A stretch of DNA of 49,388 nucleotides. Source: an uncultured Bacteroidota bacterium. Lineage in GTDB: Bacteria > Bacteroidota > Bacteroidia > Flavobacteriales > Flavobacteriaceae. The stretch spans positions 1-49,388 of the forward strand of contig CACJHI010000011.1 in assembly GCA_902593165.1 (NCBI GenBank), written 5' to 3'. Within the stretch, counting starts at the first letter, position 1. Each line of letters opens with the position of its first letter. A program made the translations under genes and the position numbers. The notes under the pieces were generated by a model. That model had not been told where the DNA came from. It was given only the letters and a program-made list of their open reading frames with translations, and did no database searches. Below, piece by piece: positions 25,255 through 35,288 of this stretch.

Positions 25255-26982
25255 TTAATTTCTTAATTGATTAAAAACTGATCTACCTCTATTATTACCA
25301 AGAAATTTTATTAACTCATCCTCTTCTAATTCTTTAAGTCTGATAAATGATTTATACTTTTTTAATAATTTATCTTTAAGAATAGGACCGATTCCAACTA
25401 AATCATCAATGCCTGATTTAAGAGCACCTTTACTCCTGATATCTCTATGAAAATTTATTGCAAATCTATGTGCTTCATTTCTTAATTGCTGAATTAATTT
25501 TAAAGTTTCTGACTTTTTGTCAATGTATAGAGGAAGTTTGTCATTTGGTTTAAATATTTCTTCAAGTTTCTTAGCTATTCCTATTATTGCCACTTTTTTT
25601 TCTAAATTAAGTTTCTTTATACTTTTTAGACCTGCAGATAGCTGGCCTTTACCTCCATCAACTATAATAAGATTTGGCAATGGTTTGTTTTCTTTTAAAA
25701 GCCTAGATAATCTCCTGAATATAACTTGTTCCATAGATGCAAAGTCATCAGGGCCATCAATATTCTTAATTTTAAAATGTCTGTAATCTTTTTTCGAAGG
25801 CCTGCCATTTCTAAATACAACACATGATGCAACAGGATTTGTACCCATTAAATTTGAATTATCAAAACATTCAATCTGGACAGGCTTCTCTTTTAATTGT
25901 AAATCTTTTTTTGCTTGTTCCATAATCCTATTTCCATGGGCCTCTGGATCTACAATTTTTATCTGCTTTAACTTATCAATTCTATAAAATTTTGCATTTC
26001 TTTCAGAAAGCTCTATCAACTTTCTCTTATCACCTGTTTTGGGAACTGTTATTTTGAGTGTTGCAGGAAGATTTACTGTAAATGGGACAACAACCTCTTT
26101 ACTTTGAGAATGAAATCTTTGTTTAAGCTCAATAACTGCTAACCTCAAAATTTCCTCATCAGTCTCTTCAAGCCTTTTTTTAATTTCAAGTGTAAAAGAT
26201 CGAATAACTGCACCATAAGATATTTGTAAATAATTAATATATGCATGAGTTTGATCAGAAACTAAAGCAAAAACATCAATATCACTTATCTTGGAATTAA
26301 CAATAGTTGATTTTGCCTGATAATTATATAAAATATCAAGTTTATCTTTAATTTCCTGCGCTTCTTCATATTGGAGTTGTTTTGAAAAGACATCCATCCT
26401 ATCTTTTAATTCGTCAATGGATTTTTTAAAATTACCTTTAATAAGATGTCTAATAGATTTAATATTTTCAGAAAATTTAGCTTTTATAGAACTTTCTGTC
26501 TCTTTCTTTATCATATGATTTAACTCATGATTCAGGAATGGATAGATATCCTTTATTAGTTTAATTAAAAAACGAGCGCTGTAAACATTTGTGAAGGGAC
26601 CATAATACTCTCCTCTTCTTTTCTCAACCTTTCTAGTATAAAAAATATCAGGTATAGGATCTTTAACTATACATATCCAAGGGTATGATTTATCATCTTT
26701 TAGAAGTATGTTATATTTAGGCTGATATTTTTTTATTAAGTTATTCTCAAGTAAAAGAGCATCCATTTCTGTGTCAACAATAATCTTCTCAATTTTTTTT
26801 ATACTTCTTACCAATAGCTTTGTCTTCTTGCTATCATGATTCTTTGTAAAATATGAGGTAACTCTTTTTTTTAAGTTTTTTGCCTTACCTATATATATAA
26901 TTTTTTCATCATCATAGAATTGATAAACACCTGGTAATTCTGGAAGTGATTTTGATTGAATATGAAGTTCAGATTGTTCCAT
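25255..26982 (-). CDS. uvrC: Excinuclease ABC subunit C
   Basis: Dual-incision nuclease of nucleotide excision repair. The 575-residue protein has the GIY-YIG domain at about 15-95 (PGVYQFYDDEKIIYIGKAKNLKKR), a UVR motif (DRMDVFSKQLQYEEAQEIKD), the RNase H-like C-terminal nuclease (IECFDNSNLMGTNPVAS) and helix-hairpin-helix motifs (DDLVGIGPILKDKLL). The open frame begins with TTG 26985, but ATG 26982 is the natural start. A TAATTTTG -7 box ends only 5 nt before it. Confidence 0.97.
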   Translation of the reverse strand: MEQSELHIQSKSLPELPGVYQFYDDEKIIYIGKAKNLKKRVTSYFTKNHDSKKTKLLVRSIKKIEKIIVDTEMDALLLENNLIKKYQPKYNILLKDDKSYPWICIVKDPIPDIFYTRKVEKRRGEYYGPFTNVYSARFLIKLIKDIYPFLNHELNHMIKKETESSIKAKFSENIKSIRHLIKGNFKKSIDELKDRMDVFSKQLQYEEAQEIKDKLDILYNYQAKSTIVNSKISDIDVFALVSDQTHAYINYLQISYGAVIRSFTLEIKKRLEETDEEILRLAVIELKQRFHSQSKEVVVPFTVNLPATLKITVPKTGDKRKLIELSERNAKFYRIDKLKQIKIVDPEAHGNRIMEQAKKDLQLKEKPVQIECFDNSNLMGTNPVASCVVFRNGRPSKKDYRHFKIKNIDGPDDFASMEQVIFRRLSRLLKENKPLPNLIIVDGGKGQLSAGLKSIKKLNLEKKVAIIGIAKKLEEIFKPNDKLPLYIDKKSETLKLIQQLRNEAHRFAINFHRDIRSKGALKSGIDDLVGIGPILKDKLLKKYKSFIRLKELEEDELIKFLGNNRGRSVFNQLRN

Positions 26983-26987
26983 CAAAA

Positions 26988-26995
26988 CAAAATTA
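26988..26995 (-). promoter_or_regulatory. Putative -7 box of uvrC, very close to the start codon
   Basis: TAATTTTG on the minus strand, 5 nt before ATG 26982. Transcription would start at or within a few bases of the start codon, suggesting a leaderless or near-leaderless mRNA. Confidence 0.45.
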
Positions 26996-27033
26996 AAGTT
27001 ATTTTTATTTTATATTAAAGCAGATGATCAATA

Positions 27034-27594
27034 ATGAAAAAAAAGTTTTTACGAAAAGTTTACGAGGATAATAGATCTAATACACCAATAAGTCAATTCC
27101 AGGAGCTATGTAAGGGTATACTGGATAATTTAATTGAGCTAAGTATTTGGGATAAAGACATATATCACGTCTACTTATCTGTTGAATCTAAAAATGAGGT
27201 AGACACCAATGCTATTATAAGTTTTATACTCAATAAAAATAAAAGAGTAATAGTTCCTAAAATCGCAAATAAAAATTTAATGCATTTTGAAATAGATCAA
27301 AACACAAAGTTTACTAAAAATAAATTAGGTATTCGAGAGCCTATAAGTAAAGTTAGCTTTGACACATCATTAATAGAAGCTATAATTGTACCACTTTTAG
27401 TTTTTGATAAAAATGGTCATAGAGTTGGGTATGGAGGAGGATACTATGACAGGTTTATGAGCGACATCAAAGATGATGTTATAAAAGTAGGCCTTTCTCT
27501 ATTTGATCCTATAGATAAAATAAGCGATATCAATGACAAGGATATCCCACTTAATTTTGTTGTAACACCTTCAAGGACGTATAATTTTAATTAA
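27034..27594 (+). CDS. 5-formyltetrahydrofolate cyclo-ligase
   Basis: ATP-dependent conversion of 5-formyl-THF to 5,10-methenyl-THF in folate metabolism. The 186-residue protein has N-terminal basic KKKFLRKVY, IIVPLLVFDKNGHRVGYGGGYYDRF (the family signature with GxGxGxYDR-like loop) and a C-terminal IPLNFVVTP segment. It diverges from uvrC and overlaps the convergent lspA by 4 bp (TTAA). Confidence 0.93.
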   Translation: MKKKFLRKVYEDNRSNTPISQFQELCKGILDNLIELSIWDKDIYHVYLSVESKNEVDTNAIISFILNKNKRVIVPKIANKNLMHFEIDQNTKFTKNKLGIREPISKVSFDTSLIEAIIVPLLVFDKNGHRVGYGGGYYDRFMSDIKDDVIKVGLSLFDPIDKISDINDKDIPLNFVVTPSRTYNFN

Positions 27595-28235
27595 AAAGAA
27601 ACCTTTTTATTAAAGATTAATAAAAGGATTACACCTGTGCTTATATAAGAATCAGCAAAATTAAAGACATATTCAAAAAATGTATATTCTTCACCACCAA
27701 TATAAGGTATCCAGGTTGGCCAGACCCAAGTTGCTAATGGGAATTGAATCATATCAACAACACTTCCATAAAATAATGAAGAATAACCCACCTCTGGGAA
27801 AAGTGTGGCAACTTGACCATAACTAGATGAAAATATAACTCCATAAAAAATAGAATCAATTAAATTTCCAACTGCTCCTGCAAAAATTAGACATATACAT
27901 ATAATTAATAATTGTGAGCCTTTATTTTTAATTATGCTTCTTAACCAAACACCAATACCAATACAAGCAAAAATTCTAAAAAGCGTTAAAGTTAATTTTG
28001 CAGTATTATCATCTAAAAACGGTATCAAATTATTCAATCTCGCTCCCATAGCCATTCCTTTATTTTCAATAAATAAAAGCTTAAAAAAACCAAGATCAAC
28101 AATTGGCATTTCACCATATATAGTGAGTGGGTAATTAAGTTTTATATAGAATTTTACCCATTGATCTAAAAAAATTAATATTAGAATAAATATTACAGAT
28201 TTTTTTGCATCAATATTTTTGAGTAATGAAATCAA
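27591..28235 (-). CDS. lspA: Lipoprotein signal peptidase II
   Basis: Inner-membrane aspartic protease that cleaves prolipoproteins; several lipoproteins are encoded in this window. The 214-residue protein has four membrane spans and the catalytic pair Asp in GNLIDSIFYG and Asp in FNFADSYI. It is longer than the usual 160-170 because of an extra loop between these motifs (about residues 135-180), which is usual in Bacteroidota. The start is TTG 28235, 11 bp after the preceding gene. Confidence 0.95.
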   Translation of the reverse strand: MISLLKNIDAKKSVIFILILIFLDQWVKFYIKLNYPLTIYGEMPIVDLGFFKLLFIENKGMAMGARLNNLIPFLDDNTAKLTLTLFRIFACIGIGVWLRSIIKNKGSQLLIICICLIFAGAVGNLIDSIFYGVIFSSSYGQVATLFPEVGYSSLFYGSVVDMIQFPLATWVWPTWIPYIGGEEYTFFEYVFNFADSYISTGVILLLIFNKKVSF

Positions 28236-28246
28236 GGAAATAGAAC

Positions 28247-28630
28247 TTAGCTTTGAATATTCTTTGCCTCAATACTAAGTGTAGCGTGAGGTACAATCTT
28301 AAGTCTCTTTTTATCAATAAGCTTTCCTGTAACCCTACAAACTCCATATGTCTTATTTTCAATCCTAATAAGAGCATTTTTTAAATCTCTTATAAATTTT
28401 TCTTGTCTTAAGGCCAACTGAGTATTAGCTTCCTTTGACATTGTCTCAGACCCTTCTTCAAAAGATTTAAATGTTGGTGAAGTGTCATCAGTCCCATTAT
28501 TACTATCATTCATATATGCACTTTTAAGAAGATCTAAATCAGTCTTAGCCTTTTCAATTTTTTTGTTGATTATTTTTCTAAAGCTTTCTAATTCCTTATC
28601 AGAATACTTGTTTTTTGTCTTTTTACTCAT
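28247..28630 (-). CDS. TraR/DksA-family protein with degenerate zinc finger
   Basis: DksA-like small regulator of 127 residues. It has an N-terminal coiled-coil region (about 10-95) and the DksA-like end YGVCRVTGKLIDKKRL with PHATLSIEAK. Only Cys98 of the usual four zinc Cys remains, so a C4 zinc finger cannot form. The protein may still insert into the RNA polymerase secondary channel, as DksA does. It sits between ileS and lspA with gaps of 2 and 11 bp, the conserved Bacteroidota arrangement. Confidence 0.88.
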   Translation of the reverse strand: MSKKTKNKYSDKELESFRKIINKKIEKAKTDLDLLKSAYMNDSNNGTDDTSPTFKSFEEGSETMSKEANTQLALRQEKFIRDLKNALIRIENKTYGVCRVTGKLIDKKRLKIVPHATLSIEAKNIQS

Positions 28631-28632
28631 TT

Positions 28633-31600
28633 TTAAACTTTATTTATGGTTATAGCAGTTTTTATATTATCAAACTCTATTATCTCTCCTTTATCTAAAT
28701 TTTCGCTAAAATATAATTTTATTGCTAGAGTTTCACCCTTAATATACTCTAAATTAGATTTTAATGCTTGTTCAAGCTTGGGAGTCTTCTTTATGTTAAT
28801 CTCAATTTTATCTGTCACATTAAAACCTTGATTTTTCCTTATATTTTGAATTCTATTAACTATTTCTCTTGTTATCCCTTCCTCAATTAACTTTTCATCT
28901 AATTTTAGATCAAGTGCAATGGTCTGTTTACCATCAGATGCTACAGAAAGACCTTCTATGTCTTTATAATTAATCTCAACATCATCAATAGATATCAACA
29001 CCTCTTCACCCTCAACTAATAACGCTAAATTCCCCTCACTTTCAAGCCTTTCGATTTCCTTATTTGAAAGTTTTTTAATTTCTTGAGCAACTGCATTTAT
29101 TACTTTTCCATATCTAGGACCAAGTAGTTTGAAGTTTGGTTTAAGTTCTTTTACCAATAGAGAGTCTTTGTTGTTAAGAAATTCAATTGACTTAACATTT
29201 ATCTCAGATAATATTTGTGATTTAGCATTTTCAATCTCTTTAAGTTCATCATTATTTTTTACGGGAATAATAATTTTGTTTAAGGGCTGTCTAACTTTGA
29301 TTTTTTCTTTTTTCCTGATTGAAAGTGCTAATGAGCATATATTCCTTATTTGATTTATCTTATTTTCAAGTTTATTGTCAATTACCTCAGAAATTGTATC
29401 AGGAAAGCTTGATAAGTGAACCGAATCATAATCCTCTCTTTTTGAAACTACATTTAGGGATTGAAAAATATGTTCTGAATAAAAAGGTGCTATTGGAGAT
29501 ATAAGCTTACTAATTTTAACAAGACATTCATACAATGTTTGATATGCAGAAATTTTATCCTCATTGTACTCCCCCTTCCAAAATCTTCTTCGGGATAACC
29601 TTACGTACCAATTACTAAGCTTCTCTTGAACAAAATCATTAATATTTCTAGCAGCAGGAGTTAAATCATAATTTCCAAGGTCAAGATCTACCTGTCTAGT
29701 TAATGAGTTAAGCTCTGAAATAATCCACCTATCAAGTTCAGGTCTTTTTTTAATATCAATATGATCCTCTTTATATTCAAACCCATCAATATTCGCATAT
29801 AAGCTAAAAAAACTATATATGTTTTCAAGTGTTCCAAAGAATTTTCTTTTTACTTCAGCGACACCTTCTTCATCAAATTTAAGATTATCCCATGGGTTAG
29901 AATTTGAGATCATATACCATCTTACAGCATCTGCACTATACCTTTCTATCATATCAAATGGGTCTATAGCATTGCCTAATCTTTTTGACATTTTTTGACC
30001 GTTTTTATCTAGAACAAGGCCATTAGATACAACATTTTTATATGAAATGGAGTTAAATACTAGAGAAGAAATAGCATGAAGAGTATAAAACCATCCTCTG
30101 GTTTGGTCTACACCCTCTGCTATAAAGTCAGCAGGGAAATTTGTTTTTTTATCAATTAAGTCTTTGTTCTCAAAAGGATAGTGAATTTGAGCGTAAGGCA
30201 TAGAGCCAGACTCAAACCAAACATCAATTATATCCTTCTCTCTTCTCATAGGTAAGCCATCTTTGGAAGATAAAATAATTTCATCAACAACATCTTTATG
30301 TAAATCGATATTATCATAGTTTTCTTCTGACATATTACCAACTTCAAAGTTTACGAATGGATTAGATTTCATATACCCTTTATCTATGGATATATTAATC
30401 TCGTTGACAAGTTCTTCAACAGATCCTAAAATTTTATACTCAGAATTATCTTCATTTACCCAAATTGGTAATGGGACTCCCCAAAATCTTGATCTTGAGA
30501 GATTCCAATCATTTGCTGATTTAAGCCAGTTTCCAAACCTTCCTTCTCCGGTTGAACTAGGCTTCCAGTTTATAGCTTTATTAAGATTAAACATCCTATC
30601 GGTTAGTTCACTAACCTTAATAAACCATGACTCCATAGGATAGTATAAAACAGGTTTATCAGTTCTCCAACAATGAGGGTAAGAGTGCGAATACTTCTCT
30701 ACTTTAAATGCTAAATTTTTTTCTTTTAATCTAATTGCTATTTCAACATCTACTGATTTTTCGGGTATATCTTCTTCTTTATAGTATTCGTTTTTTACAT
30801 ATTTTCCACTAATCATTCCAATACCATCAATAAATTTTCCTTTAAGATCAACAAGTGGAATCTTATTGCCATTTGTATCTAGGACTTGAAGTGGGGGAAC
30901 TTCAGGTGTTGCACTTTTTGCAGCCTTGTAATCATCTGCACCAAATGTCGGTGCTGTGTGAACAATTCCTGTACCGTCTTCAGTTGTAACAAAATCTCCT
31001 AAAATTACTCTAAAAGCGTTTTCAGGATTATCAATTGGTAGAGGTGATTCATCCCATACTCTTTCATATCTAAGATTTTCAATTTCTTTCCCCGAACATG
31101 AACTAATAACACAGTATGGAATCTTAGAATCTGTTTCTTTAAATGTTTCTAATTCATCTTCATGCTTAACAACAAAGAAATTTTTAGCAAATACTTTTTC
31201 AATTAGGGAGCTAGCAACAACAACAGTTGTTTTTTCTTTAGTATACTGGTTAAATGTCTTTATAAATGAGTATTCTATTTTAGCACCAACAGTTAAAGCA
31301 GTATTTGAAGGCAATGTCCACGGAGTTGTAGTCCAGGCAAGAAAATAGAAAGGATATAAGGAATTAAATTTGGCTGAAGTATCATCTTCAACACATTTAA
31401 ATTGAGCGATTACGGATGTATCACTAATTTGTTTATATGCTCCTGGTTGATTAAGCTCATGAGAGCTCAGTCCAGAACCTGCTGCAGGGGAATAGGGCTG
31501 AACAGTATATCCTTTATATAGAAGACCCTTCTCTGAAATGGATTTAATTAACCACCAAACGGTTTCCATATATTTGGGTTTATAAGTCACATAAGGATCT

Positions 31601-32031
31601 GATAAATCTATCCAATAACCCATTTTATTTGTTAATGACTCCCATTCACTAGTATATTTCATCACAGCCTCTTTACAAGCATTATTATACTCTGATATGC
31701 TTATCTTATCACCAATATCATCTTTTGATATCCCAAGTTCTTTTTCAACACCTAATTCTACTGGTAATCCATGGGTATCCCATCCAGCTTTTCTCTTAAC
31801 ATTATATCCTTTTAAAGTTTTATATCTGCAGAAAGCATCTTTAATGGTTCTTGCCATAACATGATGAATTCCGGGCTGGCCATTTGCCGAGGGAGGACCT
31901 TCATAAAAGATGAAATCTGGACTATTTTCTTTGTTGAATGATTTAGAAAAAACATCATTTTTAGACCAAAAATTTTGAATTTCTGATGAAATTGATGAAA
32001 GTGAAAAGTTTTTTGATTCTCTAAATCCCAT
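28633..32031 (-). CDS. ileS: Isoleucyl-tRNA synthetase
   Basis: Class I aminoacyl-tRNA synthetase of 1132 residues. The HIGH-type motif is in SANGQPGIHHV (residues 49-59), KMSKR is in NGQKMSKRLGNAIDPF, and the editing domain (CP1) includes TTTPWTLPSN. The long form with a C-terminal domain matches the eukaryote-like IleS class (over 1000 residues), which lacks the C-terminal zinc finger. It is the first gene of ileS-dksA-like-lspA; upstream TAATTTCG at 32048-32055 only partly matches a -7 box. Confidence 0.97.
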   Translation of the reverse strand: MGFRESKNFSLSSISSEIQNFWSKNDVFSKSFNKENSPDFIFYEGPPSANGQPGIHHVMARTIKDAFCRYKTLKGYNVKRKAGWDTHGLPVELGVEKELGISKDDIGDKISISEYNNACKEAVMKYTSEWESLTNKMGYWIDLSDPYVTYKPKYMETVWWLIKSISEKGLLYKGYTVQPYSPAAGSGLSSHELNQPGAYKQISDTSVIAQFKCVEDDTSAKFNSLYPFYFLAWTTTPWTLPSNTALTVGAKIEYSFIKTFNQYTKEKTTVVVASSLIEKVFAKNFFVVKHEDELETFKETDSKIPYCVISSCSGKEIENLRYERVWDESPLPIDNPENAFRVILGDFVTTEDGTGIVHTAPTFGADDYKAAKSATPEVPPLQVLDTNGNKIPLVDLKGKFIDGIGMISGKYVKNEYYKEEDIPEKSVDVEIAIRLKEKNLAFKVEKYSHSYPHCWRTDKPVLYYPMESWFIKVSELTDRMFNLNKAINWKPSSTGEGRFGNWLKSANDWNLSRSRFWGVPLPIWVNEDNSEYKILGSVEELVNEINISIDKGYMKSNPFVNFEVGNMSEENYDNIDLHKDVVDEIILSSKDGLPMRREKDIIDVWFESGSMPYAQIHYPFENKDLIDKKTNFPADFIAEGVDQTRGWFYTLHAISSLVFNSISYKNVVSNGLVLDKNGQKMSKRLGNAIDPFDMIERYSADAVRWYMISNSNPWDNLKFDEEGVAEVKRKFFGTLENIYSFFSLYANIDGFEYKEDHIDIKKRPELDRWIISELNSLTRQVDLDLGNYDLTPAARNINDFVQEKLSNWYVRLSRRRFWKGEYNEDKISAYQTLYECLVKISKLISPIAPFYSEHIFQSLNVVSKREDYDSVHLSSFPDTISEVIDNKLENKINQIRNICSLALSIRKKEKIKVRQPLNKIIIPVKNNDELKEIENAKSQILSEINVKSIEFLNNKDSLLVKELKPNFKLLGPRYGKVINAVAQEIKKLSNKEIERLESEGNLALLVEGEEVLISIDDVEINYKDIEGLSVASDGKQTIALDLKLDEKLIEEGITREIVNRIQNIRKNQGFNVTDKIEINIKKTPKLEQALKSNLEYIKGETLAIKLYFSENLDKGEIIEFDNIKTAITINKV

Positions 32032-32090
32032 TATCCATAATTAAAGGCGAAATTAATGATTTTAGATTAATTAAAAGTTAATATAATATG

Positions 32091-34589
32091 TTATAATTTA
32101 AAGTTTAGACCAATTTGAAGAGATCTCCCTGGCGCAGAAATTCCTGATGCAAAAGTTCTATAATGTGCATCAAAAACATTTGTTAATCCTAACCTTAAAA
32201 GAATATCAGATGAAATTTTTTTACTAGCATAAATTGAAAGATCTGACCATTTTGGACTCCCTAAATATATTAACCCATCTTCTCCATTTATGAATGGAGT
32301 CTCGTCAAGACCATCTTCTCCACCAAAACTATATTCATTAGCATCTTTGGATTGGCTAAACTTATAGATTGCCTTAATATTAATATCTTTTTTTGTATAT
32401 GTCATTGCAATTGATCCAAAGAGTGGTGAAATAGATGGAAGAGGTCCATATGATTCATTGGTATCTCCATCTGTATAAGTTAAGCTATAGTTAAGCTTTA
32501 AATTGTTTAGAATCTCAGAGAATCCATCAATTGAAAATCCATGAATGAATCTATTTCCAAGGTTTTTATTTGAAATTGTAGTTACCTCTTCACCATTATA
32601 TATTATTGTAGATAAATCAGGGGTAGTTATATCTGAGAAAACTGTATAATTATCTCTACCTATGTGTCTTGAAATAATTGTACTAAAACCTCTCAATGAT
32701 ATGTAATTATTGTTATCAAGAGATTTAAAATCGATTCCAAGGTCTAGGTTATATGCGTATTCTGGTTTCAAAAAAGTATTAGGTACAACAAGCAGGCCAT
32801 TATTCTCTCTGATCTTGCCAATATCATCAATATTAGGATTTCTAAAACCACTTGATAGGACTGTGCTTATTTGAACCTTTTTACTAGGTCTCAGCTTCAT
32901 TGAGACTGTTGTTGTTAGTGCCCTAGAGTTTAGATTAATTTTTGATAGTTGAGGATTAACTGAAATTATATCATTCCAACTAGCTTTAATGCCTGTAAAA
33001 GTCAGTCGGGTTCCGATATTAAATGTAAAAAACTCACTCATATTCCATGACCAATTTATATATGAAGCAAAACTAGTATATGAGCTGCCATCACTTGGAT
33101 ATCTGGTTGGGATTGCAGATTTTTGACCCAGACCTATTACTTTATTATCTGATACCTCAAGCACTCTATCATATGCTTTTGAATAATTATAATTGTAAGT
33201 AGATTCTAGTCCGTATGAAATCGAATGACCACCATTAAAATAAGTATCAAAATCACCATTAATACTGAAAACCTTTAGGTCTTCAATTTGATGAGACCTA
33301 TTCATAGCATTAAATTTTCTTTTAATTCTACTTTCGTTAATTTTTTGAAACGCAAGCGTAACAACACCCTTCTTCATAAATTTTCTATCAGGAAAAATTT
33401 TTAAACTAGGTGAGATTAATAGTCTTTTTTGAGGTCCATAATACCACTCAGCAAATTTTAGTGAACTGCCTTTTGGGATACTTAATTGATCATATCTATC
33501 AATATCACTAGACTCAGAAAATTGAATATTAACATTTAATAAATTAGTCTCTCCAACTTTAAATAAAAACTTTTGGAATAGGTCTATCTGACTGTATTCA
33601 GTATTTTTTTGAATATTTTCATTCTTATTGATGGATGGTTCAGAATAATAACTATATCTAGAGTTTTTTGAAAATAAAGGTGTTAGCCCCCAGCTTTCAT
33701 AACCATGGTTTCTATTTTTACCCATTTTAATGTCTCCATACTTCGAAACACTTAAAGATGTTATACTTCCCCAATTTTCTTTGCTATAATTTGTAATGTA
33801 ATTATTAGAGATAGATTGATTTGCAGATGAGTAATTTGTTGTAAAACTTGAACTAATCTTTTGTGAAGAATTCAAAATAGGACTTTTTGTATAATAATGA
33901 ATTACACCTCCCATTGCATCAGATCCATAACCTACAGAAGATGAACCAAAAATAACCTCAGCTCTTTCAATATTATTAGGGTCAATTGTTATAGAATTTT
34001 GCAGATGCCCAGATCTATATATTGCATTATTCATTCTTACCCCATCTACCACAATTAATACTCTATTTGCCTCAAAACCCCTAATTATAGGACTTCCCCC
34101 TCCACCTTGGCTTTTTTGAATTCTAACTCCAGGACTTAGTTCAAGTAGCTCGGCTCCAGAAGATGGAGAAGTTAAAAAAACGTCTGCAGATTTTATCACA
34201 GAGACTTTTTCAGCAACCTGATTTACATTAGATTCTGATCTTGCTACAGATAATATTACTTCATCAAGTGCTTGACTCTCCTCCTGAAGAAAGATTATCC
34301 CTCCATCAACAATATTCTCTTTAGATATTTCTAATATAGAATATCCAAGAAGTTGGAAATATAATTTTTCATCTTTAGAGAAAATACCTAAATCAACAGA
34401 TCCATTAGTATTAGTTATTATAGATTTTGATTTATCTTCATTATAGATAACAACATCAGGAAGAATTTCACTAGTCGTCTCATCCTGTACAGAAATTTGT
34501 TGGCTATATGATTGACTTAATACTAAGAAAAATAAAACCCATAGATTTCCTCGATTGTATAACCTATTTAAAAACTTCAGCAAATACAT
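32091..34589 (-). CDS. TonB-dependent receptor, haem/haemoglobin-receptor-like plug
   Basis: Outer-membrane transporter of 832 residues from ATG 34589. The open frame extends to 34640, but the upstream codons lack a signal, while from 34589 there is a signal-like NLWVLFFLVLSQSYSQ. A short carboxypeptidase-like domain (SVQDETTSEILPDVVIYNEDK...) precedes the plug. The plug has RGFEANRVLIVVDGVRMNNAIYR and HLQNSITIDPNNIERAEV, which resemble haemoglobin/transferrin-type receptors; haem uptake is inference. The C-terminal Phe-containing strand is normal. The start overlaps the recO end by 26 bp. Confidence 0.88.
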   Translation of the reverse strand: MYLLKFLNRLYNRGNLWVLFFLVLSQSYSQQISVQDETTSEILPDVVIYNEDKSKSIITNTNGSVDLGIFSKDEKLYFQLLGYSILEISKENIVDGGIIFLQEESQALDEVILSVARSESNVNQVAEKVSVIKSADVFLTSPSSGAELLELSPGVRIQKSQGGGGSPIIRGFEANRVLIVVDGVRMNNAIYRSGHLQNSITIDPNNIERAEVIFGSSSVGYGSDAMGGVIHYYTKSPILNSSQKISSSFTTNYSSANQSISNNYITNYSKENWGSITSLSVSKYGDIKMGKNRNHGYESWGLTPLFSKNSRYSYYSEPSINKNENIQKNTEYSQIDLFQKFLFKVGETNLLNVNIQFSESSDIDRYDQLSIPKGSSLKFAEWYYGPQKRLLISPSLKIFPDRKFMKKGVVTLAFQKINESRIKRKFNAMNRSHQIEDLKVFSINGDFDTYFNGGHSISYGLESTYNYNYSKAYDRVLEVSDNKVIGLGQKSAIPTRYPSDGSSYTSFASYINWSWNMSEFFTFNIGTRLTFTGIKASWNDIISVNPQLSKINLNSRALTTTVSMKLRPSKKVQISTVLSSGFRNPNIDDIGKIRENNGLLVVPNTFLKPEYAYNLDLGIDFKSLDNNNYISLRGFSTIISRHIGRDNYTVFSDITTPDLSTIIYNGEEVTTISNKNLGNRFIHGFSIDGFSEILNNLKLNYSLTYTDGDTNESYGPLPSISPLFGSIAMTYTKKDINIKAIYKFSQSKDANEYSFGGEDGLDETPFINGEDGLIYLGSPKWSDLSIYASKKISSDILLRLGLTNVFDAHYRTFASGISAPGRSLQIGLNFKL

Positions 34590-35283
34590 GAATTGATTTA
34601 GGTGTTTTGAACATTTGTAAATGTAGAGAATAATAGTCAATTATCTTGTTTAGGATTCTTGTTCTAGATGCTCTATTAATACTCATTGTATTTAAATCCT
34701 CAAATTTCGTGCCTAATAATTTCTTGAATACATCAAGATCCTCTCCCTCAATTTTTCCAGCTAAAGGTTTAATACTTGATGTTGATCCAGATTCAAGACA
34801 GAAATACATATCATCCTTATTTCTAATGTTTGGATGAAATCCAATATATTTTGTTAACTCTATCAAAAATTTAATGTGATAGTTATTACACTCTTCAATA
34901 TTATCATACCATATAAGGCTACTTAATAAGAAATTAAATAAATCTTGATTTACTCCTAGTTCTTCTCTAAACACACTATTTAAAATCTCTGAAAGAAATA
35001 CTACTACAGAGCTTTTCTGAATATCAGTATGTATTGTATTAAAAAGAAATTCTGATTTTACTTCTTTTATAAATCCTAAGTTTCTGCCCTCATTAAAGGA
35101 ATAGTTTATATTAATTATGTTAAGTGGGAAAAAGTGTGCTTTACTAAACCTTGATTTTTTTTGACTATACAATCCTTTAACTAAAAATGATTTAAACCCT
35201 ATTTCCTCAAGATAACATGATACTATCGAGCTTGTTTCACCTTGCTTTATCGACTTAATGACAAGAGCTCTTGAATTTGACAT
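34564..35283 (-). CDS. recO: DNA repair protein RecO
   Basis: Single-strand annealing and RecA loading in the RecFOR pathway. The 239-residue protein has an OB-fold N-domain (SNSRALVIKSIKQGETSSIVSCYLEEIGFKSFLVKGLY) and a helical C-domain with FLIELTKYIGFHPN. The Cys zinc finger of other RecOs is reduced, with only Cys in MYFCLESG. It lies 5 bp after gdhA and ends inside the 5' end of the receptor gene. Confidence 0.92.
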   Translation of the reverse strand: MSNSRALVIKSIKQGETSSIVSCYLEEIGFKSFLVKGLYSQKKSRFSKAHFFPLNIININYSFNEGRNLGFIKEVKSEFLFNTIHTDIQKSSVVVFLSEILNSVFREELGVNQDLFNFLLSSLIWYDNIEECNNYHIKFLIELTKYIGFHPNIRNKDDMYFCLESGSTSSIKPLAGKIEGEDLDVFKKLLGTKFEDLNTMSINRASRTRILNKIIDYYSLHLQMFKTPKSIHVFAEVFK

Positions 35284-35288
35284 TTAGA

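Noticed and set aside
34590-34640. Longer start for the 849-codon receptor frame
   Set aside because: Extends deeper into recO and puts 17 polar residues before the signal peptide; ATG 34589 gives a normal signal.
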